Of a stretch of DNA of 20,334 bases, positions 1 to 12,300 are shown in pieces. The notes beneath the pieces were generated by a model. That model searched no databases. It had not been told where the DNA came from and worked only from the letters and a program-made list of their open reading frames with translations. A program made the translations under genes and the position numbers. Origin of the DNA: Phallusia fumigata (taxonomy: Eukaryota > Chordata > Ascidiacea > Phlebobranchia > Ascidiidae); the NCBI GenBank assembly GCA_008931825.1, contig QXVZ01006072.1, forward strand, positions 1 through 20,334, read 5' to 3'. Each line of letters begins with the position of its first letter. The first letter of the stretch is position 1.

Positions 1-9
1 GGAACACAA

Positions 10-125
10 GCCACTGGGACTTGAAGAGTAGCTTAATTAAAAAACATAAATGGCAGAGAACTTGTATATAGTGAAACATTGCAACGCCAACGTTTGAACA
101 AGCGCTGTTGTTATTATCAGCTTGG
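10..125 (+). repeat. Dispersed repeat R2 with a degenerate hammerhead-like end
   Basis: Bases 30-85 match 4655-4710. On the minus strand, 91-120 read ctgataataacaacagcgct then tgttcaaacg, a decayed form of the ctgatga/hairpin/gaaacg arrangement at 20009-20036. Confidence 0.6.
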
Positions 126-223
126 ATTACGCATTACAACGAAAATCAGAAACCAGTAAAAAATTCTTGAAACAAAATTTTGCGCCTAATAAAACAGAAA
201 ACTACAACAATATTTCGGCAAAC

Positions 224-387
224 CTCCTTATCGGCTTCAGGTTCTTCGCCGAACGGAACTTGGGCCAATTCCTCGTGATACTCGCCCTGATCACGGAACA
301 GCGCCATCGGGTGGAAGTGGAAACTCAGTCTGTCGATGGGATGATCGTATTTGCGGGCGTGGTTCTGTAATGCGCCCGTCAAAAATC
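224..387 (-). CDS. DNAH6: DNAH6 exon bb: last exon in the window, C-terminal domain
   Basis: Completes the Gly codon, then [65 protein letters not shown]...PID.LSF matches the family. The RDQ and FGEE part resembles DNAH6 best. Acceptor attccttccag, donor GAG|GTTTGC. The family continues for roughly 100 residues to the stop, which must lie below position 1. Confidence 0.9.
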
Positions 388-3300
388 CTGGAAGGAATTG
401 ACAATTTGAAAATGTTTGGTGAAGTTTATTCGGTTTTCACGTTCCATTTCTCCCCACGTTTTGGGGTCAAAACTACAGAGAAAATTATTATAACCGGACA
501 GTTTTGGCCGAACACTGTTCGGTTTGTGGTTTGGTCTGCCAAACCTGTTAGTCACTTTTATATGAAGAAAGTTATCGCGGGCCACCAACTCGATAACACG
601 ACGTGATAATGAGTGACTAGTTGCACGAAGTGTTGTNTTGGGGTCGAAACTACAGAGAAAATTATTATAACCAAACAGTTTTTTGCCGAACACTGTTCGG
701 TTTGTGGTTTGGTCTGCCAAACCTGTTGGTCACTTTTGTATGAAGAAAGTTATCGCGGGCCATCAACTCGATAACACGACGTGACAATGAGTGACTAGTT
801 GCACGAAGTGTTGTCAACTGGTAATTATTTATACCAGATGCGATAAGTTGCAGATTTTCAAGGGTTTAGTAAACAAGTTTTTGATTAGAAGGCCAATAAC
901 GGAAACAATTTGTATAGTTTTGGTATATTTGATGGCAAATATACTTGGGCCTGTAAAGAAAAATGGTAAAAAATTTAAACAGTCTGCTCACAAACTCATT
1001 TTATCTTGAGCTACTTAAACAACCTCAAGGACTGGACAGGCCGGGTCTATGCTTTGGTGCAAAAATTCATTCATAAAGTTTTGTTTCTGATTCCAATTTT
1101 TTAACGAGTTAGCTAACACAATGTGTTCCTCAGTTCGGTCAAAAACAGTTTGTATTTCTGATTTATAAGGGGCCGTCCCGGTTTTTTCCACGCTTTGCTG
1201 AATAAAAACGCTTGGAAGGCCGACTATGATTCGGTATAACGCCTCTTGCAGACCTGGTGTACTGTGATTTATATATGAGTGTGTCGTTATCGTTGGTCTG
1301 CATGAAAGCTCAAAGGCGGATCCTACGTAGTTATGTAAATGCATGTAAACTAAAATTAAATCTAATTTGAATCTAACACAGCGCAAACCCTAGTTTTAAG
1401 GTAAAAAAAATTTAAACTCCAAACTTTACGAGGTTCGATTCTGTTATAATTAGGAAAAGATGTGAAAAAAGCGTTCCCCAAAATTCTTTGTTACGTAACA
1501 AACGATCAACAATCGAACCTTGTGGGAAGAAGAACCCAGAAATCCAGAAGCTTCTTGGCGGCCCCTTCTCGACCCAACGCTGGGTGAAGTGACAGCGCAG
1601 CACAAGATCCTTCACCCACGACCCCAGGGGTTTCAGGGAGGGGTAAGCCGCCTCCTCCCAAAGTGTTGGAACCTGAAACGAGTTTAAACAGCTTAACTTT
1701 GCAGTTCGCCCCCTCCCCTGGTGTGCGGGTTGCGGGTTCGAATCCCACAGCAGGCCAGAGTTTTTCAGCCTGCGCCTCGAAATGTTTAGTCGGCCAGTTC
1801 AAAAGTTGAAGCCTGCATTTAAGTCCGGCGTGTTGTGAAACGTCATACAAGGGTTGCGTGGCAGGATAAAAATCCCTTATCTAGCCATGCACACGTGTTT
1901 TTATTTAGAAGAGATAGTTGGGGCTTTGAAGCGTGGTTACGAGAAAACGCTGACGACGCATGTTACACGGAAAAGTTTCCTAAACGTTTTTAGGTTCTTG
2001 TGTTGCAACATCAAGCGTGGTGTCATTTTCATGTAACACAAGTGCCAATGAGACAACTTAGCTTAAAACTACACGCAAATTAGCCGTTATCCTAGAAAGG
2101 CGGTGAAAAATTAAATTTCAACAAACGTTTGACATGAAACCACAAAACTAAAAAAAATCCTGCATCACAGGTGCAAGGCGGGATTTGAACCACCAACCCC
2201 TTGTACCTGATTGTTCAGGAAACTTGTGTACATCATTTCCATCTGCTCGCTCATCACAACAAGACCGGCAATCGCCTTCTTCAACGTTTGGAGCGAGTTC
2301 ACAATGACTTTAAGAAGTTTCTTGAATCTTTCCACTTCTTGCTGCAGTACCGTCGTGAGGGAATTCACCCTAAGTGAGAATAGAGATGATCGCTGAGTAG
2401 TAAAAATTAAAACAAGTTTTTTTACTCACCTCCCCTTTGAGTCAAGTCTAAACATCGATTGTTCCGCAGCATCCATGTCAAGTTTGAAGATTTGAACTTT
2501 CTCCAGGATGCTCTGTGCGAGCTCCTGCACGATTTCATCACTCGTCTTCCCTCCTCCTCCGGATGCGAGACGTGGTTGAACCTCCAGGATCGTGTTTACG
2601 AGATTTCCGGTCTCCTGGCGCTGAAGAGATGAAAGAAGGAGGATAATTAGAGTTGAGTTTATTTCGCTTGGTGAAAGAAATCATAGCGACACAATTGCAC
2701 TAAAACAATCACCAGGCCGGAAATAGCTGCGCAACGTTAGAACGTTATGAGGCGCGAAAAAGTGGAGGGTACAATTGGTGAATCGAGGTCGAACGTAGCT
2801 ACAACTGCACATTTATTACTAATCTTTATGTGACGGGGCTCATAAGAGAGTAAGTTTGACGCATTATGAGAAACACTACTGGAGGAAGTTGGTGGTGGGA
2901 ACGGTCTAGGGGCCTTGGAAGCTAACAACCCGTGCTAGAGAAAGAAGGTTAAGAAGAAAATTCAATCGAAAATTGCTTGAATCTTGAAGCAACAATTCCT
3001 CTTTGAAACATAGGACACGGACTTGAAGATTAGATTGTGGCTCTTCGACGGTTTAAATAGTCTCATAAAGAAAACACCAGTCATTCCTGATGATGACAAC
3101 AACGCTTGCCACACGTCAAACCATTAGTCCATTCAAAGCTGTTTGAATTAAATCCTATCCCGCTCACATTCTTTTGTCGAGATTCGAACCCCCTAACTCC
3201 TGAGTACGAAATTTCAAGCAAGGTTTTTATGTCTAATGTGGGTCGAGCGCCTCAGACCATTCGACCAAGTGCTCGCAACAAATTGGTCACAAATTTGCAG

Positions 3301-6300
3301 AAGTTAAGAGCGGACGGAGAAAAACAATTCACCGCTTCGACAAAAATGTTATTGCTTGATGTTTCCGTTAAATGACTTGGTCGATTACGAAGTTGCGGAC
3401 ACAATGTATTGCAATAAGGTTGAAATGATATTTTTGTATTTATAACCATGAGAACTTTCGGTGTTTTTAAACGTAAACTTTGGATTTGAACCTTGTTTTG
3501 AACAAGAGTTGTTTTATTTCAATTTTGAAAAATTGCCAATCCTTATATTGCTATAACTGTGGTTCCTGACCATTTGTTTTCACCTTTTATGCTCGATGGG
3601 CCACATTTGTACAAAATATGTTTTAAGGCTTGTGCAAAGTTCTAAATCAGTGGTACTTAACCTTGTGGTAATTCCCCACATGTGAGAGGGAAGCAGGCGG
3701 GTGATTAACTGAACCTGTTAGCTAAAAATAGCACTGCTTATCCTAAGTATAACAGACATAGAAGAACCGATAATTTAAAATATAACATGTAACTTTGGGA
3801 GATAACGGGTCATCTGCTGGGGGTATTGGGTTTAAACAGAGCAATCAATGCACTACAGCGGCATGCTTTACAACAGTGCTTCTTAACCATATGTGGGTAT
3901 GACAGGGTAGCTGAACTTGTTAGCTGTAAATTATAGGGAATATGACATTTGATCTGAACATAAATATATGTGGAAAAAAACAGTTTGTTCTATGGACTAC
4001 GATTAACACAAATGTCACAATTGATACAAGAATAAATTCTGTCACACCTGGAAAGCGAGATTAGCATTGTTGTGCATTCCAAACACCTCGGGGTCGTCAC
4101 TGATTGGAAGTTGGTTCACGTATTCCTGATATTCGTCCATTTTGTCAAAAGCGGGGACGAAATAAACTCCGGACTCGGAAAATTTGTAATCCGGATTCAA
4201 TGTCTCCTCCCGGAAGAATCTGGAGAAAAAAACAAGTTTAGAAAAATAGAGTTATAATGTTGGAATTAGTTGTAACTAGTTTTAAAATGTTTTAGGGCTT
4301 TTTGAAACTGTAATTTAATATTCGTTTATAACTGAGATTGAATTGCTGAGTACAGTCAGGTGAACAGTTGACGGGTTTAAATGGTCTGAAAAGAAGATAC
4401 AAGACAGTACTTGTGTGTAACCCCCCCCCCCCCCCCCCCCCCACGCTGCTGTCATCATCAGGAATGACTCAGAAAAAGCGGCGCAAAGTTACTTGTCACA
4501 GTAAAAAAGACTTAACAATTGGCAAAAGGTCACTGATAAAAACGTCTAATATCCGGGTTTCGACGGATAATTTGTGTTTGGTAAGTGGCAATAAAAAAGC
4601 ATTTGCTATTTATATTTTTGTTACAATTTTTAATTCTTGTTTTTTGTTTCAATCTTTATGTTTAATTAAAAACATAACTGTCAGAGAACTTGTACATAGT
4701 GAATACATTGTATTCGTAATAACTNCATCGATGTTTGTTACGTGATTACCGCGCGTATGACGTCACAGTTTTACGCAACATGTGACGTTACACATATACA
4801 CAGTATGTGACGTCACATCAGTCAAATTTTTAAAAAATCTAAAAAAAGGCGAGGACGTAATATTGCTGCCTGAATGACGACATATTAAATGTGACGTCAC
4901 GTAGAGTGGGGATTTACCTGTATAGCGGCGTGGAAGAAGCAAAGTCCGAAAATCATCCTCCTCCAGGGGACGCCAAGCGCGTTATCCTCGAAGAAAGATG
5001 AAGTTATCGACGCGAATGCTCCTCGGATGTTGGAGCGGAGTCCCTTCGGAGGCTCGTTCGTTACCTAGCAACAAGAAGCATCGCGCGTTTGTTACCTAGC
5101 AACATGAAGCGACACGCGTTCGTTACCTAGCAACAAGAAGCGACAAGCGTTGGTTACCTAGCAACATGGTGTGACACGCTAGTTACCTAGCAACAAGAAG
5201 CATCGCGCGTTGGTAACCTAGCAACAAGAAGCGTCACTCAAGCTGGTTGGATTGCTTTTTTATCGGCGACGAATGGAAAATCATTTAAACTTGTAATACA
5301 AATTTAAACTCATGAAAGCTCGGCAAAATGTGTTTTTGCCTGCCGACGTTTCGACGTCATATACAGGTTGTTTTTTATTTTCGTTGTGTGGGAAAGACGA
5401 CCGAAACAAAAATACATTGAAGAGCGAATATTTATTCAATGCCTGACAGAAACAGATTATTTGAACTTTAAAGTGTGGCATTTTTTTCGATGCAGATAAA
5501 AAAGGAACAGGGGGAAACTTAAATTTGTCGGAATTTAAAATTCTTATTGATGTTTCCGTTTCAATACTAGGTTTAAAAAACGGAAACATGCGTTTCATCA
5601 TTATGCAGATTTTTTCCACTGCTTTACAACTGTTAAAAATCGTTACGACCTACAGGGGTGAAAATTGAGCAGTGGGATTCGAACCCACGATCTGTGGATC
5701 GTACCAACCTTCACAGAACCCTGCAGGATCGTCACAGGGAAGAAGTTGGTGGGCATCGAACTGAGGAAGAGTCGGAAGTCGTCATGGATCGCATCCGCAG
5801 GGAGTTCTTTGAATCTGGGAGCAGGAGGAAAATATGAGGTCGCTATAATTTCAGTCTACAGCATCAGTGTTTCACAACCAGTGGAATGCTAACATCTCTC
5901 GCTCAACAAACTGAACTGAGTTCTTTCGTTTCATTCGATTCGATTCAGAAACTTAACAAGGTTATCTGCGACAGTGCGTTGCCTCCGAGTGGTGAGCTAC
6001 CACAAAAAATTTGGGAACCAATTCAAATAAATGCGGTACTGTGTGATCTCTTTTCATTATTGTTGTGATAATCAACAAATTTTCGTTATTATTCTGCGCT
6101 TCTACGGCCACTTTGTATAAACTTTACAACTACGGAAGCATGCGGCCTGCGAAAAAGTTTTTTCTGTTGCTGTTTGTGGTTTGGCTTAAATGTTATTTTG
6201 CGTAAGAGCTAAAGACATTTAGTTTTGACTTTTTGAATTTGTCCCACTCTAATTCCAATCAGTGGTACTTAACCATGTGGTAAATCCCACATATGAGTAA

Positions 6301-9300
6301 TGACAGGGTAGCAGGTGGGTATTTAGCTGAAAATTGCATTGTTTTATATTGAGTTTGGCAGAAGTTTAGCAAAATAGACAAATGAGATTTTGATAAATTG
6401 GGAAAATTGAAATTTGGTTCAAACAGAAATGGTTAGAAAATGTGGAAAGGTGAAAAAAACCCTGATGTAAATCCAACATTCATGGAAACTCACTCCTTGA
6501 AAATTTCCTCGAGTCTCGGCATGAAAGACTTGGCAAGATGACAATTCTGCAGGAAAACCCATCCCCCTGTTTCCCGCGCCGTGTTGATCATCTTCTCTGC
6601 AATCGGCCCCTGACCTGTGACGTCACAAGTATGACGTCATTACGATATTACGCAAGCCAATCGGCGAAGTAAGGTGGAAATTATTAGCGTAACCAGGCGA
6701 GGTTGAAAAATGAAAAAAAAACTATTTTTGGCATGTTTTTTTTTATAAAATGATAGCTCATTTCCGTCGAACGTTTTGACTTTTTTAAATTAAATACCCC
6801 AAAATATTTTTTCAATCAATATCCCAAAATCAAAAACTTAGCCGTAGTCAGATCGTGGGGGCAACAACTTCACCAGCGGATATTATGTCATTATTTAACT
6901 GAACCAGCCCACACGAGATCAAATGTTGGGATCTGACACCAGAACCGAACCGAGTTTGACATGCCTGATGTAAGTGGACAAAGTCGGGCTTGAAACAATT
7001 GATTTTCAAAACCTTAAAAAAAGCAAACCTTGTCCGAGCGAGATGGCCTGCAGTTTGTCAACATAATCACGTTCCTTCGCGAAGCGCAAGAACGCCCCCA
7101 TGGGGTCAGATCCAGTGCTGAGAACGAACACTAGAGGCGTTGTGCTCGCCATGTCGGCGTAGAGTGACGTCAGAGTGATGGGAGGGTTCTCGACAAATGC
7201 TTTCCCGCTGTTCGCTACAACGAAATCGGTTGTAGTGGAGACGACCTGCAAAAAATTGTTAGCAATTTTCAAAAAACATTAGCAATGTTTTTTTCGAGAA
7301 TGTTTGGGAGTTTCGTTCGAAAAACACTGCGAGATTCTTTTGAAAAGAATTTAACGGCCGCTTGCGTCATCGCTCAGCACTTGATCTTCGCAAGCATCCC
7401 ACAGACTGCGCAGTGTAATGTATAGTTAACCAACACCAGCGGTCTAAAGTAATTTAAAAAGTTTGGAACCATTGGTCTACCTAAAAAAAATACTACACTT
7501 ATTACAAATAACTTAACTACAAAGTGGAAAAGTCCCTCTTGGGGAATTACTGTCTTAACTTGACCGGACCACTGTACAGGTCTGTGTGAAAATGTTACTG
7601 GTTGTGGCGGATTTCGAACAATGAACCCTTTGTAAACTTTCTAAAGTAAAAATCGTGTTTAATCGTTTTGACTTGTTTCCAATTGAGAAAGACAAACTTT
7701 CGAACCGAGGATCGACACCCACAACAGGGCGCTAGAGAGTCCGCGGAGGAAAATTAACAACAGTTATGTGAGTTGTGGGGGTTCCCAACATTTTGTATGC
7801 ATTTCTTTTTTGCTTAGACAAGAAGTGATATAAAATAATAGTAAAAGGTTTGGAACTATTGGTCTACCTAAAAAAAATACTAAACTTATTACGAATAACT
7901 TTAACTACAGAGTGGAAATTCCTTAACTCATAAAGTTCCTAAACGGTCGGGAACCACTATCATAATTTCAAAACGAATTTCAAAAATTCCAGCATAATTC
8001 TAACAGTTTTTGCCGAATCCAATCGTAATTTTTAAACTTGTTACAGAGACAAGCCCAAAATAGACGCAATGCAATGTTTGTTTCGATATTACAACTGTAG
8101 TTTACGCTGTTTTGAATTTTCAGTTTCGTTGCATTGCATGACAAAATATTTGTAAACATATGATTTAGCTAGGAATATATAACTTCGCATGTAATGCCGA
8201 GTGATGCAAGTTTCTGCCCTTTTTTACACCAAAATTTTCGGGTATAGATAACGGTCATAAAATTAAGTTTTAGTAGATGAAACAGTCTAGTTATTCAATC
8301 TAGTTCATCCCAATGCATGGAATAGATAATTGTTTCATAAAATTCAACTACAATAAATGTAACTGTTTCTAACTAGTTTCTAACTTTCAATCACACTAAA
8401 CTCCCGGGATTTCACCTGCCAACATCATCTCACCTTCTCCTCCTTAAAGATCTTCACCAGGATCAGCTTCTGGAACATCGTCAACTTCTCCTCCCAGTGC
8501 CCGATGTTGTCATCCACCCTGTCTCCCTCATCCGGAGTCGGAGGTCGGACATACGCCGGAGGTTCGGGCGTCTGAAGTGGAACAAATGACGTCATAAATC
8601 AGGTGTATGATGTCATAAACTGTGTATGACTTTATAAGTTATCGTAGATCTATTATGTGACAAGCGCTCTTAATTAGAGGCGGTAAAACAGGGCTTGGTA
8701 ATATTAAAATTAAAAAGCGTTATTTGGCCCCACTTATAACAAATAAACCACACCACGGAGCCACCAATCCTATTTTATTACAAATTAAAGGTAGAATAAC
8801 TTGTGCTTTACAGTCGACTGCTATAGAGGGATATTTTTATGAACTCAATATTGTGCTGTGTCGAAGCCATGCATCGATTGCTGTTAAATAAAAAATGATT
8901 TCAAATTAAAGCATTGACTTTAAAAAAGATCAAACGAGAGACAGAATAGAACTCTATTTCAATATATTTTAAAATAGAAGGTGGCGAAAAATCTCCCCGC
9001 ATTCGGTTTCAGGATTCTCAGGGTCCATGTAAATCAAACTGCTCCCTAATTTGCGCTGGCCATTAGAAATTTCGGCACCTGACCCCCAGAACGACCGTAC
9101 TTGCAAGCTGAAAGGAGTGGTCAAATGAAAATGTTTCCCCCCCAAAAAAACGTCGCTTGAGTTAAAGTTGAAAAGTCGCAATCCAGCTTACCGAGTAATT
9201 TTCCCACTTTTCAGGGTTCAACCTAATTTCGAGTTCACCCAGCGCGCAGTAGATAGGAGTTCTCAATAAATCTTCGGTCAAACCGTGGAAGCATGGAAGA

Positions 9301-12300
9301 TATTCCTCCAAATCGACGCATTTTATCCAATCCTGAAACAACAAAATATTTGGGTTGTCTCAAGAAACTGTCTCATATGTGTTATGTGAACCACACCATG
9401 AAGCACTTACCAGTAAAAGTATTTTGGAAAAAAATTTAAGCGTTTGATGTTAAAAAGGGAATTAATCTGATAATCAATACAAGCGTGCTTAACACCAGCA
9501 TAAAACGTAATTGAGCAAATCCACCATGTTTTTAGCGTTATTTATATTTAGAACAAAAACTTTGTTGTCGGGGCCATAAAAAAATTTAAGGATGTTGTCA
9601 ATTGTACTAAAAAACTTTAGAATTTAAATTAAATTTTAAATTAGGAAACAAAAACCTGAGTTTGTTTTACTAAAATAATTTTTCTATCATTGCGACCTCG
9701 TTGTTGACAATTTAGCTTAAATTTTCCTTCATAAATTTTCAGCACTATACAAAGTCACAAATATAAATAGAAATCAGATAGAACGAATCGCGCTTGAGGC
9801 ATTATGACGTCACATAGGTTTACCTCTTCCGACAGCCAATCAGCTTCGGGCTTGGGAGGACGCTTCTTGTCGATCCCTGCTGCTCCTCGGAGGAAGTAAT
9901 TCCACTCTGCATCTTTGATCAGCGTCTTCTGCCGCATGATGTCGACACAAACCATGAAGCTGAAGATGAGCTTGTGACGCTCGAACAATCCGCGAGCCAC
10001 GTTCCGATAAATCGCGAATGTCGTGTCCTCCTGTGACGTAACAATGCACGAGATTTAGTTTATTTTGATTTGAAATTCGTTAAAACGTGGGCAGCAAAAC
10101 TTAACCCTGTGGTTTCCAGAGTAAAGGGATGAATTTTCACTTTTTTAGTAAAGTTATTCATGATAAGTGTAGTTTTAAATTTTCGAATAGACTAGTGGTT
10201 CCAAACGTTTTAATATTAGAGACACAATCTCAAATGCAGACAGGATAAGTCGCTTTTTAAATAAGGAACAGTCGGTGTTGACAGAATCAGTCAGTGTGCA
10301 AAATCCATTCAACCCGAATTAAAGATTCCGATTTACGCGAAATATATTCCTTGTGCTGTCTGATTCTGTCAGCATTCAAAACAGTTTTTTTAAGTTTCAA
10401 TATTGTTTTTAACTTTTAAAATTCAAGCAGCCATGTTACCAGCAAAGTCTTGAGTCGTTTGTCCAGCGTATCAGCCTGCTCAGCATTGGTGATGGTCGTG
10501 TTGAAAATGCTGTTGAAATACTGCAGGGAGAATTGATACATCGGGTCGATCTCGCTCAGTGAAGCCACCACGAAGAACAACACCGAACCTCTTGTAGCGA
10601 CTGGTCGATACCTGCGAGTGGAAGATAGTTAGAGATGTGTTAGACGACTAAGTAGCAAACGAGTGGAATTGACAGGCTAAAATTTCTGCTTAAAGACAAG
10701 GTTTTCCTCTGAATCTCCATGTTTACAGAGTAGCCTTCCATTTTAATTGATCTGTTATAATATGCAGCACGGGGGGTTGACGTTATTTGAAGTTATTTGC
10801 TTTACGAGCTAAAGTATCTAAAACGCTATCACCCTTTTCCACAGTTGTTTGATGTCAAACACGTCCATGACCAACAAATTTCTACAATAACTGTGAGATT
10901 TTGACTAACTAACTGTTGTTTTACAATTTGAACCCAATATGGACAAAATATTCAAGACTTTGTTTGACATCCGAGCGTTGAGGCGATGGTTAACAATAGA
11001 CCAACTAAACTATAGAGAAGAATTCATCTTACTTCTCTCTCGCTTCCGAGATGTTGATCTCTGTCGCCTCCGCCTCCTCCAGACGCTTCGAGATAACCCC
11101 TGATGTCAACTTTGATTCGTTCAAAGTGTTTATCAGCGTTTCGTTGTCTAGGATGTTTCCCTCAGATGTGAAGAGAAGTTTCAGGATCTGATCCTCAATG
11201 GATTTCAGCTGTGCTTTGTCAGCGTTTATCCTGCGTTGAAATTGAAATTAATTGTCACCGAATTTCGTTTGATTCAACACACATGAAGAGATCATCATGT
11301 TTTGTGGCAGACAAATCCGAGTTTGTATGTTCCAAATTATTTTCCCTCATTGATAAATTAGGTTTTACAACTTAAAGCAAAATACTTCCTTCATCTAAAG
11401 TTTGCGCTTTCTAGCTTTGACAACCTGTTCATCCCTTACAGGCTTTTCAGAACAAACCCGAGTTGTTACATGGGCGAGTACGGATCCCGTGCTGCACCAG
11501 TGATACCAAACCCACCTTAGGATCAGCTGGTTCCTCTGTTCTTCCAGATCCGGTCTCTCCAGCCGCACTACGTCACTCAGGATCTGATCCTCCAGTCCCA
11601 GTTTCGTCACAGTGAAGTTGATGATGGTTACCTGGCAACGGCAGCAACATAAAATTCAAAGTAAATTCTCACAGACACGCGGGCACAGTGGGGTCAAGTG
11701 AGTTTAGTCCCAGTCTGTGGTCAAAGGTTCGAATCTCAATACGGTTTCGTTTTGTTTCTATAGAAATTTTCATGGCAAAAAACTGTGCATTTTATCCTAG
11801 CGCATATTAATATACATGAGTTCATATTAAATTCTGGGATCTGCCCTGAAGCTTTCATGCAGGCCAACGATAACGGAACACTCATATATGAATCATAGTA
11901 CGCCAGGTCTGCAAGAATCGTTATACCGAATCATAGTCGGCCTTCCAAGCATTTCCATTTGGAAAAAAATTTAGTCTGCGGTGGGATTCGAACCCACGAC
12001 ATCAGCCTATCAGGGGATGGCAAATATTTTGTAGATTGGATTACTTGCTTAATTCCAAGTAATGTAACTTGACTTTACGAGAGGCTATTTTACAATGATT
12101 TGGAAAGTTGATTTAAACTTTGTTTCCAACTTGCTCATCCTTATTTTTTCGTTTTTAATACGAACATTTTAGTTCAGTTGGTGGAGTAAAATTTACATTC
12201 TATTTTTCAAGTGAACAACTTTGCAAAGCTCAAGCCCTTTCTATTTTCTTACCTTGATGCAAACTTCAGGCAAATAATGCGGGTTCGCCATCTTTGTCGT

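Noticed and set aside
3176..3279. Functional tRNA gene
   Set aside because: A-box-like and B-box signals exist, but no sound anticodon arm, mismatches in the acceptor stem, and 104 bp length. Read as a tRNA-derived repeat.
3106..3375. Plus-strand 89-codon open frame
   Set aside because: It covers a tRNA-derived relic (3176-3279) and has no motif or splice context.
5281..5619. Minus-strand 112-codon open frame in the intron between exons v and w
   Set aside because: No recognisable motif, AT-rich low-information composition, overlaps a repeat, and the family needs no sequence here.
8969..9112. Minus-strand open frame after ttcag ([14 protein letters not shown]..., stop at its end) as an extra or alternative exon
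   Set aside because: It has no dynein resemblance, ends in a stop, and exons r and s join in phase without it, matching the family. An alternative 3' end cannot be excluded but has no positive support.
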